Under the pieces are notes generated by a model that searched no databases, was not told the origin of the DNA, and was given only the letters and a program-made list of their open reading frames with translations. This document shows, piece by piece, positions 32,153 through 41,469 of a DNA stretch of 64,000 bases. Where the stretch lies: assembly GCF_030678915.1 (NCBI RefSeq), contig NZ_JAUUTZ010000003.1, positions 62,001-126,000 of the forward strand. Direction: 5' to 3'. How positions within the stretch are numbered: position 1 is the first letter of the stretch; the number at the start of each line of letters is the position of its first letter. This DNA comes from Paracoccus wurundjeri (GTDB lineage: Bacteria; Pseudomonadota; Alphaproteobacteria; Rhodobacterales; Rhodobacteraceae). A program made the translations under genes and the position numbers.

Positions 32153-35020
32153 TCATAGCAGGAAGTCATCTGCCGTCAGCGCAATACGTCCGTTCAGGAT
32201 GATCCGCAGATCGGCCCTTCCGTCACCATCCACATCTGCGGTGACATGGGTTTCGCGCGCATGATATGCCCATCTCACCTGATCGTCGCTGCGAAAGGTA
32301 CGGCGCCCGATAAAGGTCAGATTCAGGGCGGACATATCCAATAAGTCCTGCCCCGGCAGAAAATCCTCAATGGTATCAGGCGTCCGGAAAGGGCTGCTGG
32401 TTGCGGATGAGAACTGAAAGACATCGCTGCCGGCGCCACCGGTCAGGCTGTCTGTTCCCCACCCCCCGATCAGGATGTCCTCGCCATAGCCGCCAGCTAG
32501 GATATCCTGTCCTAAACGACCGTTGAGCCGATCGTTTCCCCCGTGTCCATAAAGATGATCGCGGCCTTTGTCGCCATCAAGAATATCTCTGCCGAGCCCT
32601 CCGGAAAGCGTATCATTCATCACGCCACCGAAAAGCGAATCGTTACCCTCGCCGCCTTCAAGAACGTTATTCCCACCACCACCGAACAGCAGGTCGTCAT
32701 GGCTGCCGCCAGACAGCATATCGTGGCCTATGCCCCCGCTCAGGTGGTCCGGACCCTGACCGCCGAACAGCACATCTTGGCCGTCACCTCCCTCAAGTCT
32801 GTCCCCCTGGGTGCCACCAAAGAGTGAATCGTTGCCATCGCCACCCCGGAGAAGGTCCACGCCCAGAAGCCCAATAAGACGATCGTTCCCCTCTCCGCCG
32901 GCCAACGAGTCCCGGCCGCTGCCGCCAAGCAGGCGGTCCGGACCCGTGCCGCCGGAAACGACATCATGCCCCGGTCCACCCATGATTGTATCTCTCATTT
33001 CTCCGCCGTTAAGCGTATCGTCGCCTTCGCCCCCCTCAAGATGATCCCGGCCGGTGCCGCCAAAGGCCAAATCGGGGCCGGGACCGCCAAATGCGCGGTC
33101 GTCACCGCTTCCGCCATTGAGGGTATCCTGGCCATAGAGCCCGTAAAGAATATCGTCCATGTGTTCGCCGCGCAGCAGATCGGCACCACTGCCGCCAAAC
33201 AGTTTGTCCCGTCCATATCCGCCATAGATACGATCCTGTCCTTCGCCACCTCCCAGAACATCGTTGCCAATGTTGCCGAAAATCAGATCGTTTCCGGCCT
33301 CGCCGCTTAGTTTATCCGCGCCGCTATGCCCGAGGATGGTATCGTTGCCGCCACCGGCGGACACGGTATCGTCGCCCCGGCCCGAGCCGAAGATATCAGG
33401 ACCCGTTCCGCCAGACAGAACATCCGAATCCGAGGTGCCGAAGATATGCTCGCCCGTGTCCGAGGGGGGAAGGCTGGGTATGGGTTCGTCCAGTTCCAAT
33501 ACCGGCGGAGTGTAATGGGTGATCGGAAACAGATCATTCGTGAAATTGGATTCAGTCAGCCTGCGGCCATTATGGGTAAGTATATCGATGCGCGCGTCGT
33601 GAAATCGTAAGCTGATACCGCCATCAAACTCATGGAACCGGATCTGATAAAGACTGCGCACCATGCCCAATTGGCTGAGATCAAGCTGATCCCGGCCAAA
33701 TTCGAAATCGCTGATCACGATGCGGCCGTTGATGTTGCGGGGGATGAATATATCTTCGCCGGGGCCTCCCGACAGGCGGATGCCTGCATGTCTGGCGATG
33801 AGGATATCGTCACCTTCCCCACCCCGGATCACCCGGTTCGCGGACACGCTCAGCAGCATATCGTTATGGGAACTGCCCGTAACCAGTGTTCCCTGCCGTG
33901 CTCCGGTTATTCCGATGGTTCCGGGATCAAAGGAAAGCTGCGTGATCCCGGTTTCGGATGAAGAACTGGCAAATAATGCGATTCTGCCGCCAATGACCGC
34001 GGTTTCGATATCGGCCAGGTCCGACAAGACCATCTCGAAACTGTCGGCGATGCTGCGCAAATGTAAAAGCTTGCCGTCGGGCTGCAGTGTGAAAACGGTA
34101 ATTCCGCCATCGGTCCCACCCGCGAAAATGAAAGATCGGCCCTGAAATGATACGGCATCGAATGCCGAGATCGATTGAAAATTGGTAAATCCCTCATCGA
34201 TGACATGATCCGTGGGAACAAGCACGCCGGTCTCGGGCAGCCGGAATACCGTGAGGCTGGAACTGCCTGGCGAGGCAATAATGATATAGGTTCTTCCGGC
34301 CAGTTCGACTGCACGAAGATCGGCCGGCACCGCGTAGCCCGTTCCCAGGCGGCTGTAATGCAGGTTCGTATCCAGAATTTCACCGGATTCCGTGATCTGA
34401 TGGGTCGATACGAATTCCCCCAGCCCGGAAACCGCGACCAGAAAGCGACTTTCGCCCACCGTTGTGTCGATGACCCGATCCAGAATGCTTTGTGCCGGAA
34501 AATGTGGAGAAGAGAACGAATATTCGTGCAGGCGTACGAGACCCTTTCCCTTGTCGGTGTGAAAAATGGTCAGCGAAAGACTGTCCTGATGCGATGCGTA
34601 GATGAGATTGTCGCCCGATGTGGGAATTTGCCCCAGTGAAGCCAGCCTGTCACCGATCACTTCCTGCGGAAAGATCGTGCGAAAGCCGGTCATGCTGCCG
34701 TTTTCCCGAACGCCCATTCCAAGATGTTCGGCCCCGCCGAGGTGGGATTGATGCAGATAGGTCTGTGCGCCAAGGCGGAGAACGGCGAGTTCGGGCGAAC
34801 GCTGATAGGTGAAATCCGATTGAAACCCCCATCCGGACATCTGTTCCAACGGGCGATTCGGCCCGGGAACGGAATAGATCGACAGACCACCGCCAATCAA
34901 TTCCGACGCGGCGGCCAGCAGATGCCGTCCGTTCACGGTCACAAGTTCCAGATCGGCAAGCGCAGTCTGCCAGTAACCCCAGCCGCGCTGAAATGTGGTG
35001 ACATGCCGGTAATCGAGCAT
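32153..35020 (-). CDS. RTX calcium-binding protein, probably secreted by a type I system
   Basis: 955 residues with no N-terminal signal peptide. Residues 1-385 are repeats of about 45 residues, each with a strand pair of the form V-x-G-x-x-x-L-x-A-A/S, which I read as a beta-propeller. A small RTX patch lies at about 385-450 (RGGEGDDILIA, LSGGPGEDIF). A linker with PPVLELDEPIPSLPPSDTG leads to about 38 tandem nonapeptides of the GGxGxDxLx type at 524-872. The C-terminus has SDVFQFSS, DTIEDFLPGQDLLDMS, a Ca-type loop DVDGDGRADLRI and ends ALTADDFLL, typical of type I secretion substrates. No HlyB/HlyD/TolC genes are in the window. The function (adhesin, enzyme-inhibitory or matrix protein) cannot be read. 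Confidence 0.88.
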   Translation of the reverse strand: MLDYRHVTTFQRGWGYWQTALADLELVTVNGRHLLAAASELIGGGLSIYSVPGPNRPLEQMSGWGFQSDFTYQRSPELAVLRLGAQTYLHQSHLGGAEHLGMGVRENGSMTGFRTIFPQEVIGDRLASLGQIPTSGDNLIYASHQDSLSLTIFHTDKGKGLVRLHEYSFSSPHFPAQSILDRVIDTTVGESRFLVAVSGLGEFVSTHQITESGEILDTNLHYSRLGTGYAVPADLRAVELAGRTYIIIASPGSSSLTVFRLPETGVLVPTDHVIDEGFTNFQSISAFDAVSFQGRSFIFAGGTDGGITVFTLQPDGKLLHLRSIADSFEMVLSDLADIETAVIGGRIALFASSSSETGITQLSFDPGTIGITGARQGTLVTGSSHNDMLLSVSANRVIRGGEGDDILIARHAGIRLSGGPGEDIFIPRNINGRIVISDFEFGRDQLDLSQLGMVRSLYQIRFHEFDGGISLRFHDARIDILTHNGRRLTESNFTNDLFPITHYTPPVLELDEPIPSLPPSDTGEHIFGTSDSDVLSGGTGPDIFGSGRGDDTVSAGGGNDTILGHSGADKLSGEAGNDLIFGNIGNDVLGGGEGQDRIYGGYGRDKLFGGSGADLLRGEHMDDILYGLYGQDTLNGGSGDDRAFGGPGPDLAFGGTGRDHLEGGEGDDTLNGGEMRDTIMGGPGHDVVSGGTGPDRLLGGSGRDSLAGGEGNDRLIGLLGVDLLRGGDGNDSLFGGTQGDRLEGGDGQDVLFGGQGPDHLSGGIGHDMLSGGSHDDLLFGGGGNNVLEGGEGNDSLFGGVMNDTLSGGLGRDILDGDKGRDHLYGHGGNDRLNGRLGQDILAGGYGEDILIGGWGTDSLTGGAGSDVFQFSSATSSPFRTPDTIEDFLPGQDLLDMSALNLTFIGRRTFRSDDQVRWAYHARETHVTADVDGDGRADLRIILNGRIALTADDFLL

Positions 35021-35163
35021 TACGGCCCCCTGATCGTTCGGACACCGGAATTTCCGGCCCGCTGATCAAGACATGGATCGCCATCGGAATGCACCAGAAT
35101 AGAACCGGGCATTTTAGGCAAATCCGTTATATGTCAGGTCCTGACGGTACGCAGGCGGTTTGG

Positions 35164-35904
35164 TTACCGTTCGAACCCCAATGGTCCGAAAATGATGATG
35201 CCGGGCTGGGTCACGCTGGCCCCGTCCAGAAGCTTCGCCAGTTCGCCGATGGTGGTGCGGATCAGGCGTTGCTGCGGATGGCCCACGGATTCGGCGAACA
35301 GGGCAGGGGTCGTCTCGTTCAGCCCGTGCGCCCGCAGTTCCGCAGCCAGTGCCGGAAAATTCCGCTGACCCATGAAAACCACGGTGATGGCATGCGGATC
35401 GGCAATGGCCGCCCAGTTGATATCCCCGGGCAGGCTGCCGGTCACATCCGCGCCGGTCAGGAATTGCAGGCGCCTTGCCGTCAGCCTGCGGGTCAGGGGC
35501 AGATCCGCCGCAGCGGCGGCGGCACTGGCCGAGGTGACGCCGGGAATGATCTCGAACGGGATGCCCGCATCCGCAAGGGCGATCAGTTCCTCTTCCAGCC
35601 TGCCGAAGATTCCCGCATCGCCGGATTTCAGCCTGACGACCCGGCGCCCCTGCCGTGCATGTTCTACCAATAGGGCGTTGACATGCTCTTGCCGGGCCGA
35701 GGGCCGGCCAGCGCGTTTCCCGACCGGAATCAGCTCGGCATCTGGCCCGGCATGATCCAGAACCGGCCCGGATGCGAGAGCGTCGTACAGCACCACATCC
35801 GCCTCTGCCAGGCGCCGGGCGGCTTTCAGTGTCAGCAACTCTGGATCTCCGGGTCCGGCCGATACCAGAGATACGAAGCCAGTCTGATGCGGTTGCTCGG
35901 TCAC
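35164..35904 (-). CDS. cobA: Uroporphyrinogen-III C-methyltransferase
   Basis: 246 residues of the tetrapyrrole methylase family. It adds two methyl groups from SAM to uroporphyrinogen III, giving precorrin-2 for siroheme or cobalamin. Signatures are VSLVSAGPGDPELLTLKAAR at the N-terminus, VVRLKSGDAGIFGR, and IIPGVTSASAAAAAADLPLT. It lacks the CysG N-terminal domain, so it is a stand-alone SUMT. It lies 38 bases downstream of mobA on the same strand. Siroheme plus molybdenum cofactor fits nitrate/nitrite or sulfite metabolism, but no such enzymes are in the window. Confidence 0.93.
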   Translation of the reverse strand: MTEQPHQTGFVSLVSAGPGDPELLTLKAARRLAEADVVLYDALASGPVLDHAGPDAELIPVGKRAGRPSARQEHVNALLVEHARQGRRVVRLKSGDAGIFGRLEEELIALADAGIPFEIIPGVTSASAAAAAADLPLTRRLTARRLQFLTGADVTGSLPGDINWAAIADPHAITVVFMGQRNFPALAAELRAHGLNETTPALFAESVGHPQQRLIRTTIGELAKLLDGASVTQPGIIIFGPLGFER

Positions 35905-35942
35905 GATATGGTTTCCGGATTGCGGTGGAGAATTCTGCTATA

Positions 35943-36596
35943 TCATGGGTTGCGGTGGTGGCAATCTTTCGCGCCGGCTTTCCCGTTGGCCGAAAGCAGA
36001 GCCTCTGCCTGTGCGAGATCTGTGGGCGAGTTGATATTGAAGAACGGATCCGTCGCGGAATATGTCCAGACAGCGCTGGCAGGAGAATGCGCCAGAGCAA
36101 AACCCATGACCTTCCGCCGGCCGGATTTCAGTGTGCTGCGCAGGTACTTGCGCAACCGGATGGGCCAGATTCCGCAGGTGGGGTGAATGCGCGTTTCGCC
36201 ATCGGTCGGGGCGCTGGCGGCAAGGCAGAACTGGCCCGGACCGGCATTCTCGCGCAGCCGGGATACCAGATCCGGGGGCAGGAAAGGAGTGTCGGTGGGA
36301 ACTGTCAGAACGCAGGGGCAGCCCAGTTCTGCGGCCCAATCCATAGCCGCGAGTATTCCGGCAAGGGGGCCGGGGCGTCCGGGGATGCTGTCGGGCAGGA
36401 CGGGCAGACCATGGGGCGCGAAACGACCGGAATCTTCGTTCGCATTCAACGCAATTGGTCCGCATTGCGGCGTGATACAGGTCAGAACATGGCGAAGCAG
36501 GGACTTGCCGGCAAGCAACCGTGCATCCTTCGCGCCGCCCATGCGACTTGCGTTGCCACCGGCAAGGATGACTGCGGGAAGTGACTCTGGTGTCAT
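35943..36596 (-). CDS. mobA: Molybdenum cofactor guanylyltransferase MobA
   Basis: 217 residues. It transfers GMP from GTP to molybdopterin to make the MGD cofactor of DMSO-reductase-family enzymes. The N-terminal GTP site is VILAGGNASRMGGAKDARLL, and VPTDTPFLPPDLV carries the metal-binding Asp. TDPFFNINSPTDLAQAEALL near the C-terminus is typical. It is the first gene of a mobA-cobA pair. The formate dehydrogenase at 1.8 kb is not a molybdoenzyme, so the client of MGD lies outside the window. Confidence 0.93.
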   Translation of the reverse strand: MTPESLPAVILAGGNASRMGGAKDARLLAGKSLLRHVLTCITPQCGPIALNANEDSGRFAPHGLPVLPDSIPGRPGPLAGILAAMDWAAELGCPCVLTVPTDTPFLPPDLVSRLRENAGPGQFCLAASAPTDGETRIHPTCGIWPIRLRKYLRSTLKSGRRKVMGFALAHSPASAVWTYSATDPFFNINSPTDLAQAEALLSANGKAGAKDCHHRNP

Positions 36597-36756
36597 GGGT
36601 TATCTTTTGCGTGCGGACAGCTTTTCAGCAACCCTGATAATGCGGGAGATCTGTACAACCTCGATGTCATGCTAAACTTCGCGGCCATGGCTGCGGCATG
36701 AAAACGGATTCGCCGCTTCGCCACGCCCGCCTTGCGCCGTGGAGCGGGAGTTTCTA

Positions 36757-38412
36757 TCAATCGGCTTTCCGGACCAGTTCCGCCGCGCGGGCGCGCAGGG
36801 CGAATTTCTGAACCTTCCCGGTCGAGGTCTTGGGCAGGTCCTCAAAGACAACCCGAGAGGGGCATTTGAAATTCGCCAGCCCGGCGCGGCAATGGGCGAT
36901 GATCTCTTCTTCGGAAACCTGCTGGCCGTCCCGTGTCTCGATGAATGCGCAGGGGGTTTCTCCCCATTTCTCGCTGGGAATGGCGACGACCGCGCAAAGG
37001 GAGACAGCCGGGTGGCGGTAAAGCTCTTCTTCCACCTCGATCGAAGAGATATTCTCGCCGCCCGAAATGATGATATCCTTTGACCGATCCTTGAGCTGCA
37101 CATAGCCATCGGGATGCATGACCCCCAGATCGCCCGAATGGAACCAGCCCCCGGTAAACGCCTCGGCCGTGGCGGCCGGGTTCTTGAGATAGCCTTTCAT
37201 CACCATATTGCCGCGGAACATCACCTCGCCGATGGTCTTGCCATCTGCGGGAACCGGCTGCATGGTTTCGGGATCCAGTACCGAAACCCCGGCCAGCGAC
37301 AGGTAGCGCACGCCCTGACGCGCCTTGCGGGCGGCCTGTTCCGCGCCGGAAAGCGCGTCCCAGTCCCTGTTCCATTCATTCACGACCGTCGGACCGTAGG
37401 TCTCGGTCAGACCGTAAAGATGGGTGACCCGAAAGCCTGCATCGGCCATTGCCTGCAGCACGGTTTCAGGCGGCGGGGCTGCTGCGGTGTTGAAGATGAC
37501 CGGTTGCGGGAAGTCGCGCTTCTGCTTAGCGGGGGCGTTCAGCAGCGTGGACATGACGATCGGCGCGCCGCAAAGATGCGTGACGCCATGATCCGCCATT
37601 GCGTCGTAAATCGCAGCGGCACGCACCCAGCGCAGGCAGACATGCGTGCCCGCCTGTACCGGCACGGTCCAGGGAAAGCACCAGCCGTTGCAGTGGAACA
37701 TCGGCAGGGTCCACAGATAGACCGGATGTTTCTGCATCTCGGCATGGATGACGTTGTTCAGTGCCATCAGTGCCGCGCCCCGATGGTGATAGACTACGCC
37801 CTTGGGATTGCCGGTGGTGCCCGAGGTATAGTTCAGCGAGATCGCATCCCATTCATCCTGCGGAAGCGTACCGGAAAAATCCGGATCGCCCGAGGCAAGG
37901 AAATCGGCGTAGTCCAGGCTTCCGATCGGTGCGCCTTTCGGATGGGGCGCGTCGTCGGGATATTCGCTATCGTCGAAATCGATCACCAGCGGCTTGACCG
38001 TTGCCTTGGCAAGCGCCTCGGACATGACCTGCGAAAATTCGCGGTCGACAATCAGCACCCGGGTCTCGGCATGGTCAAGCTGAAACGCGATGGCCGCGGC
38101 ATCCAGCCGGGTGTTCAGCGAGTGCAGCACCGCGCCATTCGCCATTGGCACCCCGTAATGGGCATGGATCATCGGCGGTGTGTTCGACAGCATGACCGAG
38201 ACCGTATCGCCGCGCCCCACGCCCTTCGCGGCCAAAGCGGATGCAAGGCGACGGCAGTTGTTCCACAACTCGGCATAAGAACTTTGCTGGCTGCCATGGA
38301 TGACCGCCGTATGATCGGGATAGATCCGTGCCGCGCGTTCAAGAAACGCAATTGGTGTCATCGGCTGATGGTTGGCCTCGCAACGTTCCAGCCCGTCTTC
38401 ATATTTGTTCAT
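36757..38412 (-). CDS. AMP-forming acyl-CoA synthetase
   Basis: 551 residues from ATG 38412 (MNKYEDGLERCEANHQPMTP), the common start of this subgroup; the longer frame runs into the rhodanese gene. The adenylate-forming motifs are ISLNYTSGTTGNPKGVVYHH (P-loop), LYGLTETYGP, GWFHSGDLGVMHPDGYVQL and the C-terminal Lys in TSTGKVQKF. It activates a carboxylic acid to its CoA thioester. The substrate is unknown; medium-chain, branched or methylthio acids are all possible for the group. It ends a leftward set of CoA-related genes, 32 bases after the rhodanese gene. Confidence 0.9.
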   Translation of the reverse strand: MNKYEDGLERCEANHQPMTPIAFLERAARIYPDHTAVIHGSQQSSYAELWNNCRRLASALAAKGVGRGDTVSVMLSNTPPMIHAHYGVPMANGAVLHSLNTRLDAAAIAFQLDHAETRVLIVDREFSQVMSEALAKATVKPLVIDFDDSEYPDDAPHPKGAPIGSLDYADFLASGDPDFSGTLPQDEWDAISLNYTSGTTGNPKGVVYHHRGAALMALNNVIHAEMQKHPVYLWTLPMFHCNGWCFPWTVPVQAGTHVCLRWVRAAAIYDAMADHGVTHLCGAPIVMSTLLNAPAKQKRDFPQPVIFNTAAAPPPETVLQAMADAGFRVTHLYGLTETYGPTVVNEWNRDWDALSGAEQAARKARQGVRYLSLAGVSVLDPETMQPVPADGKTIGEVMFRGNMVMKGYLKNPAATAEAFTGGWFHSGDLGVMHPDGYVQLKDRSKDIIISGGENISSIEVEEELYRHPAVSLCAVVAIPSEKWGETPCAFIETRDGQQVSEEEIIAHCRAGLANFKCPSRVVFEDLPKTSTGKVQKFALRARAAELVRKAD

Positions 38413-38444
38413 CGCTCCCCCCGATATCACACAGCCGGTCGCCG

Positions 38445-38840
38445 TCAGCCCTTGGCAGAGCCTTTCTCGGCGACAGCATTTCCGGCTTTTTTCCACTCGC
38501 CAAATCCGCCGCGCAGCGATTGCGCTTTAAGCCCCATCTCTTGCGCCAGCTTTGCGGCCAGAAGCGAGCGCCAGCCGGACGCGCAGTAAAAGATATAGGT
38601 CTTGTCCTCGGCGAAACGGGGCTTGTGATAGGGGCTTTCGGGGTCGATCCAGAATTCAAGCATCCCACGCGGGGCATGGAACGCACCGGGAATCATCCCT
38701 TCGCGCTCCAGTTCGCGCGGGTCGCGGATATCGACAAGAACGGCCTGCGGATCGTCAGGCGCTCTTGCGGCCTGCGCGACCGAAACGGATTGAACGACGG
38801 CGTCGGCCTCGGCCAGCATTTCCTTGTAACCTTTGGTCAT
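38445..38840 (-). CDS. Single-domain rhodanese-like protein
   Basis: 131 residues from ATG 38840, two bases after the stop of the AhpD-like gene. One rhodanese domain: VLVDIRDPRELEREGMIPGA and the active-site loop FYCASGWRSLLAAKLA, with the catalytic Cys followed by a six-residue loop, as in sulfurtransferases. RGGFGEWKKAG is the usual C-terminal element. It probably moves sulfane sulfur between thiols in the cytosol; the acceptor is unknown. Its close packing between the AhpD-like protein and an acyl-CoA synthetase suggests a shared thiol- or CoA-linked pathway. Confidence 0.87.
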   Translation of the reverse strand: MTKGYKEMLAEADAVVQSVSVAQAARAPDDPQAVLVDIRDPRELEREGMIPGAFHAPRGMLEFWIDPESPYHKPRFAEDKTYIFYCASGWRSLLAAKLAQEMGLKAQSLRGGFGEWKKAGNAVAEKGSAKG

Positions 38841-38842
38841 GT

Positions 38843-39430
38843 TTAGCGTCCCATCTGATAGAATTCTGCATTCGGCCGCATGTTCGTCACATTGGCCATC
38901 CGGTTCGACAGGCCGAAAAAGGCCGCAATCCCTGCAATATCCCATATGTCGTCTTCGGTGAAGCCATGCGCTTTCAGGGTGTCGAAATCACTGTCAGCCA
39001 CCTCTTGCGCGCGGGCAGAGACCTTCAGGCCGAAATCCAGCATCGCCTTTTGCCGGGGCGTGATATCGGCCTTGCGCCAATTGATTGCCACTTGATCCGC
39101 GATCAACGGATCCCTGGCGCGGATGCGCAGGATCGCGCCATGCGCGACCACGCAATACTGACACTCATTCGCATTCGAGGTGGCAACCACGATCATCTCG
39201 CGTTCGGCCTTGGTCAGGTTGCCGGGCTTGTCCATCAATGCGTCGTGATAGGCGAAAAATGCCCGGAACTCGTCGGGGCGATGCGCAAGGGTCAGGAGGA
39301 CATTCGGGATGAAGCCGGATTTTTCCTGAACCGCAAGGATGCGGTTCAGGATATCTTCGGGCATGTCCTGCAGCCGGGGTACGGGAAAGCGGCTGACGGG
39401 TGCGTCTGCTTTGTCGGGATCGGTTATCAT
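38843..39430 (-). CDS. Peroxidase-related AhpD-like (carboxymuconolactone decarboxylase) protein
   Basis: 195 residues of the AhpD/CMD fold. The redox-active pair is Cys90 and Cys93 with His97 (NECQYCVVAH), the proton-relay pattern of alkylhydroperoxidase AhpD. RPDEFRAFFAYHDALM, FTEDDIWDIAG and ANVTNMRPNAEFYQMGR mark the 'peroxidase-related' subgroup of about 190 residues. It may reduce a peroxide or act as a thiol-disulfide partner. It starts the tight trio with the rhodanese and the acyl-CoA synthetase and lies 78 bases after the decayed CoA-transferase gene. Confidence 0.87.
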   Translation of the reverse strand: MITDPDKADAPVSRFPVPRLQDMPEDILNRILAVQEKSGFIPNVLLTLAHRPDEFRAFFAYHDALMDKPGNLTKAEREMIVVATSNANECQYCVVAHGAILRIRARDPLIADQVAINWRKADITPRQKAMLDFGLKVSARAQEVADSDFDTLKAHGFTEDDIWDIAGIAAFFGLSNRMANVTNMRPNAEFYQMGR

Positions 39431-39508
39431 TCAATCCTTCACGTCGGCGGGTTTCCTGCCATGCGCGTATAACGATCCGTTCTTCCGTCTTGTGCAAGAG
39501 CCCGCGGA

Positions 39509-40703
39509 TCAGGCGGATTCCGGCTTTTCCACAGGATCGAGACCCGGCAGTACATTGCGGTAGCGGTCGCTGTCCAATGCATATTCCTTCATCACCTCGG
39601 CGCTGTGCTGGGCGAATCCCGGAGGAGCGCGGCGATAGCTTGCCGGGGTGCGTGACATCTTGATCGGGCTGCCGGTGCCCCGGTATTCAGATATTTACCA
39701 CCATTTCGCGGTGAATCGTATGCGGATCGGCGATCACCTGATCGATGCCGCGCACCGCGCCGCAGGGCACGCCTGCCTTTATGAGACGTTCCGACAGGTC
39801 GGCGCAGTCGAAATGCGCCAGCGCGGCTTCAAGCTGGGTCTTCAGGGCGTCGCGGTTGATATTGCGCTGGCTATTGCTGATAAAACGCTCATCCATAGGC
39901 AGGTCGGGGCGGTCGATCATCCGGCAAAGCGTGGCAAATTGCCTGTTGTTGCCCACAGCCAGAAAGATCGGGTCGGTGCCGGTGGCGAATGTATCATAGG
40001 GGCTGATATTCGGATGCGCATTGCCGGAAGGTTCTGCCACCTTGCCCGACAGGAAATAATTCGGAAGATGCGGATGCAGTAGCGACATGCCGCAATCATA
40101 CAGGCTGACATCGACGAACTGGCCTTTGCCGCTTTCCGCCCGTTCATTCAGGGCCATCAGGATTCCGATCACCGCGTTGAGTCCGGTCGCGATATCCACG
40201 ACCGGTACACCGACCCGCAGCGGCTGGCCGCCTTGCTCGCCATTCACGCTCATGATGCCGCAAAGCGCCTGAACGGCCGCGTCATAGCCCGGAAGACCGC
40301 CCATCGGTCCGTCTTCGCCGAAGCCCGAGACGCGGCAATGGATCAGCCGGGGAAAGCGGCGTGAAAGGTCGTCCCGCCCCAGACCCCAGCGTTCCAGGGT
40401 GCCGGTCTTGAAATTCTCGATCAGCACATCGGTATTTTCCAGCATCGCCAGAAAAAGCTCTTGCCCCATCTCTTGCGACAAATCCACCGCCATGCCGCGC
40501 TTGTTGCGGTTGACGCCAAGGAAATAGCTGGCCGCATCGCCCAGAAAAGGTGGCCCCCAGCCACGTGTTTCGTCGCCCGCCGGGGGTTCCAGCTTGATCA
40601 CATCGGCCCCGTGATCGGCCAAAATCTACCCGGCATAGGGGCCGCCCAGCACGCGGCTGGCATCGAGAACCCTGAGATTTTTCAATGATCCGGTCCCTGT
40701 CAT
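39509..40703 (-). pseudogene. Type III (CaiB/BaiF) CoA-transferase, broken by a nonsense codon and a frameshift
   Basis: Reading from ATG 40703 gives MTGTGSLKNLRVLDASRVLG then GPYAG, where codon 26 is TAG (40626-40628); the frame then goes on with ILADHGADVIKLEPP, exactly as expected for the family, where this codon is usually Gln (CAG). A second lesion lies near 39687-39695: after HREMVV the frame runs into TGA, while the neighbouring frame continues YRGTGSPIKMSRTPASYRR to a natural end at 39509. One extra A explains it. The family transfers CoA between acyl groups, with a catalytic Asp. It overlaps the upstream beta-subunit gene as ATGA. Two lesions make sequencing error alone less likely. 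Confidence 0.87.
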
Positions 40704-41469
40704 GCCGAGACATCCTTTGCGGTTGCGCCCGCAAGATCGCGGCGCCAATCGGCGGCAAAGGCGGGATATGTTTCTTCAAGTTCATCCAGCACCCGTCCGC
40801 GAAGCAGGGAAAGCGCGGCAGCATCGGGTGGGATTGTGGTCGGGGGTGCGTCCGTATGATCGAAACCGAAGCCTGTGGCGGCCACGATCTCATCAAGATC
40901 GTGGCCGGGATGAATGCTTTCCAGCCTGAAGCCCGGTCGTGCCCGGTCGAAACTGAACAGCCCTTTGCCGGTCAGCAATGCGATCGGGCCGCCTGGGCGA
41001 TAGACCCCGGGAGGGCTGACCCCTGGGGCGCTGATGAAATCGACCTTATCGACAAAGACACGCGGGCTGTGTTCCTCGCGGAACAGGATTACCCGCGGCA
41101 CGGTGAAATAAAGATATGCCGAACCGAAGGATCCGGGCCAGCGAACATCGCTTTGCGGATATTCTCCGGTGCCGACCAGATTGACATTGGCCTGCCCATC
41201 GATTTGCCCGCCGCCAAGAAAGAATGCATCCAGTCGTCCCTGACCGGCGCTGTCGAACAGCTCGACCGAACCATTGGTGAAGAAATTATGTTCGACGGAG
41301 CCAAGAATGGACAGCCGCACCTGCCTTTGCCCGTCGTCCATGGCGCGGCGCAGCATCGCCCCCGCCGCCGGCATGGGGGGGATGAGGCCCCCACAGCGAC
41401 GCTGCGCACGCCGTCCAGCAGCCGCGCAATGATGCAGATCAGGATTTCGCGGGGCAGGGCGGTACTCAT
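40700..41469 (-). pseudogene. CoA-transferase beta subunit, frameshifted in a seven-C tract
   Basis: The N-terminus MSTALPREILICIIARLLDG continues to VAVGASSP from ATG 41469, but the rest of the protein (MPAAGAMLRRAM, LGSVEHNFFTNGS, FLGGGQIDGQANVNLVGTGEY, to the end at 40700) lies in another frame. The switch is at a run of seven C on the coding strand (41375-41381); five or eight would restore one frame. The gene is coupled to the alpha subunit (ATGA) and to the type III gene (ATGA). It belongs to the glutaconate-CoA-transferase/IpdB-like group. It may be truly dead, slippage-controlled, or a homopolymer sequencing error. Confidence 0.85.

Noticed and set aside
32440..33450. Regular ~27-base periodicity that could suggest a CRISPR or satellite array
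   Set aside because: The period is the nonapeptide coding repeat of the RTX protein; there are no constant repeats with variable spacers and no cas genes.
36672..37109. A leftward frame overlapping the acyl-CoA synthetase C-terminus
   Set aside because: It lies in another frame of a conserved gene and resembles no family.
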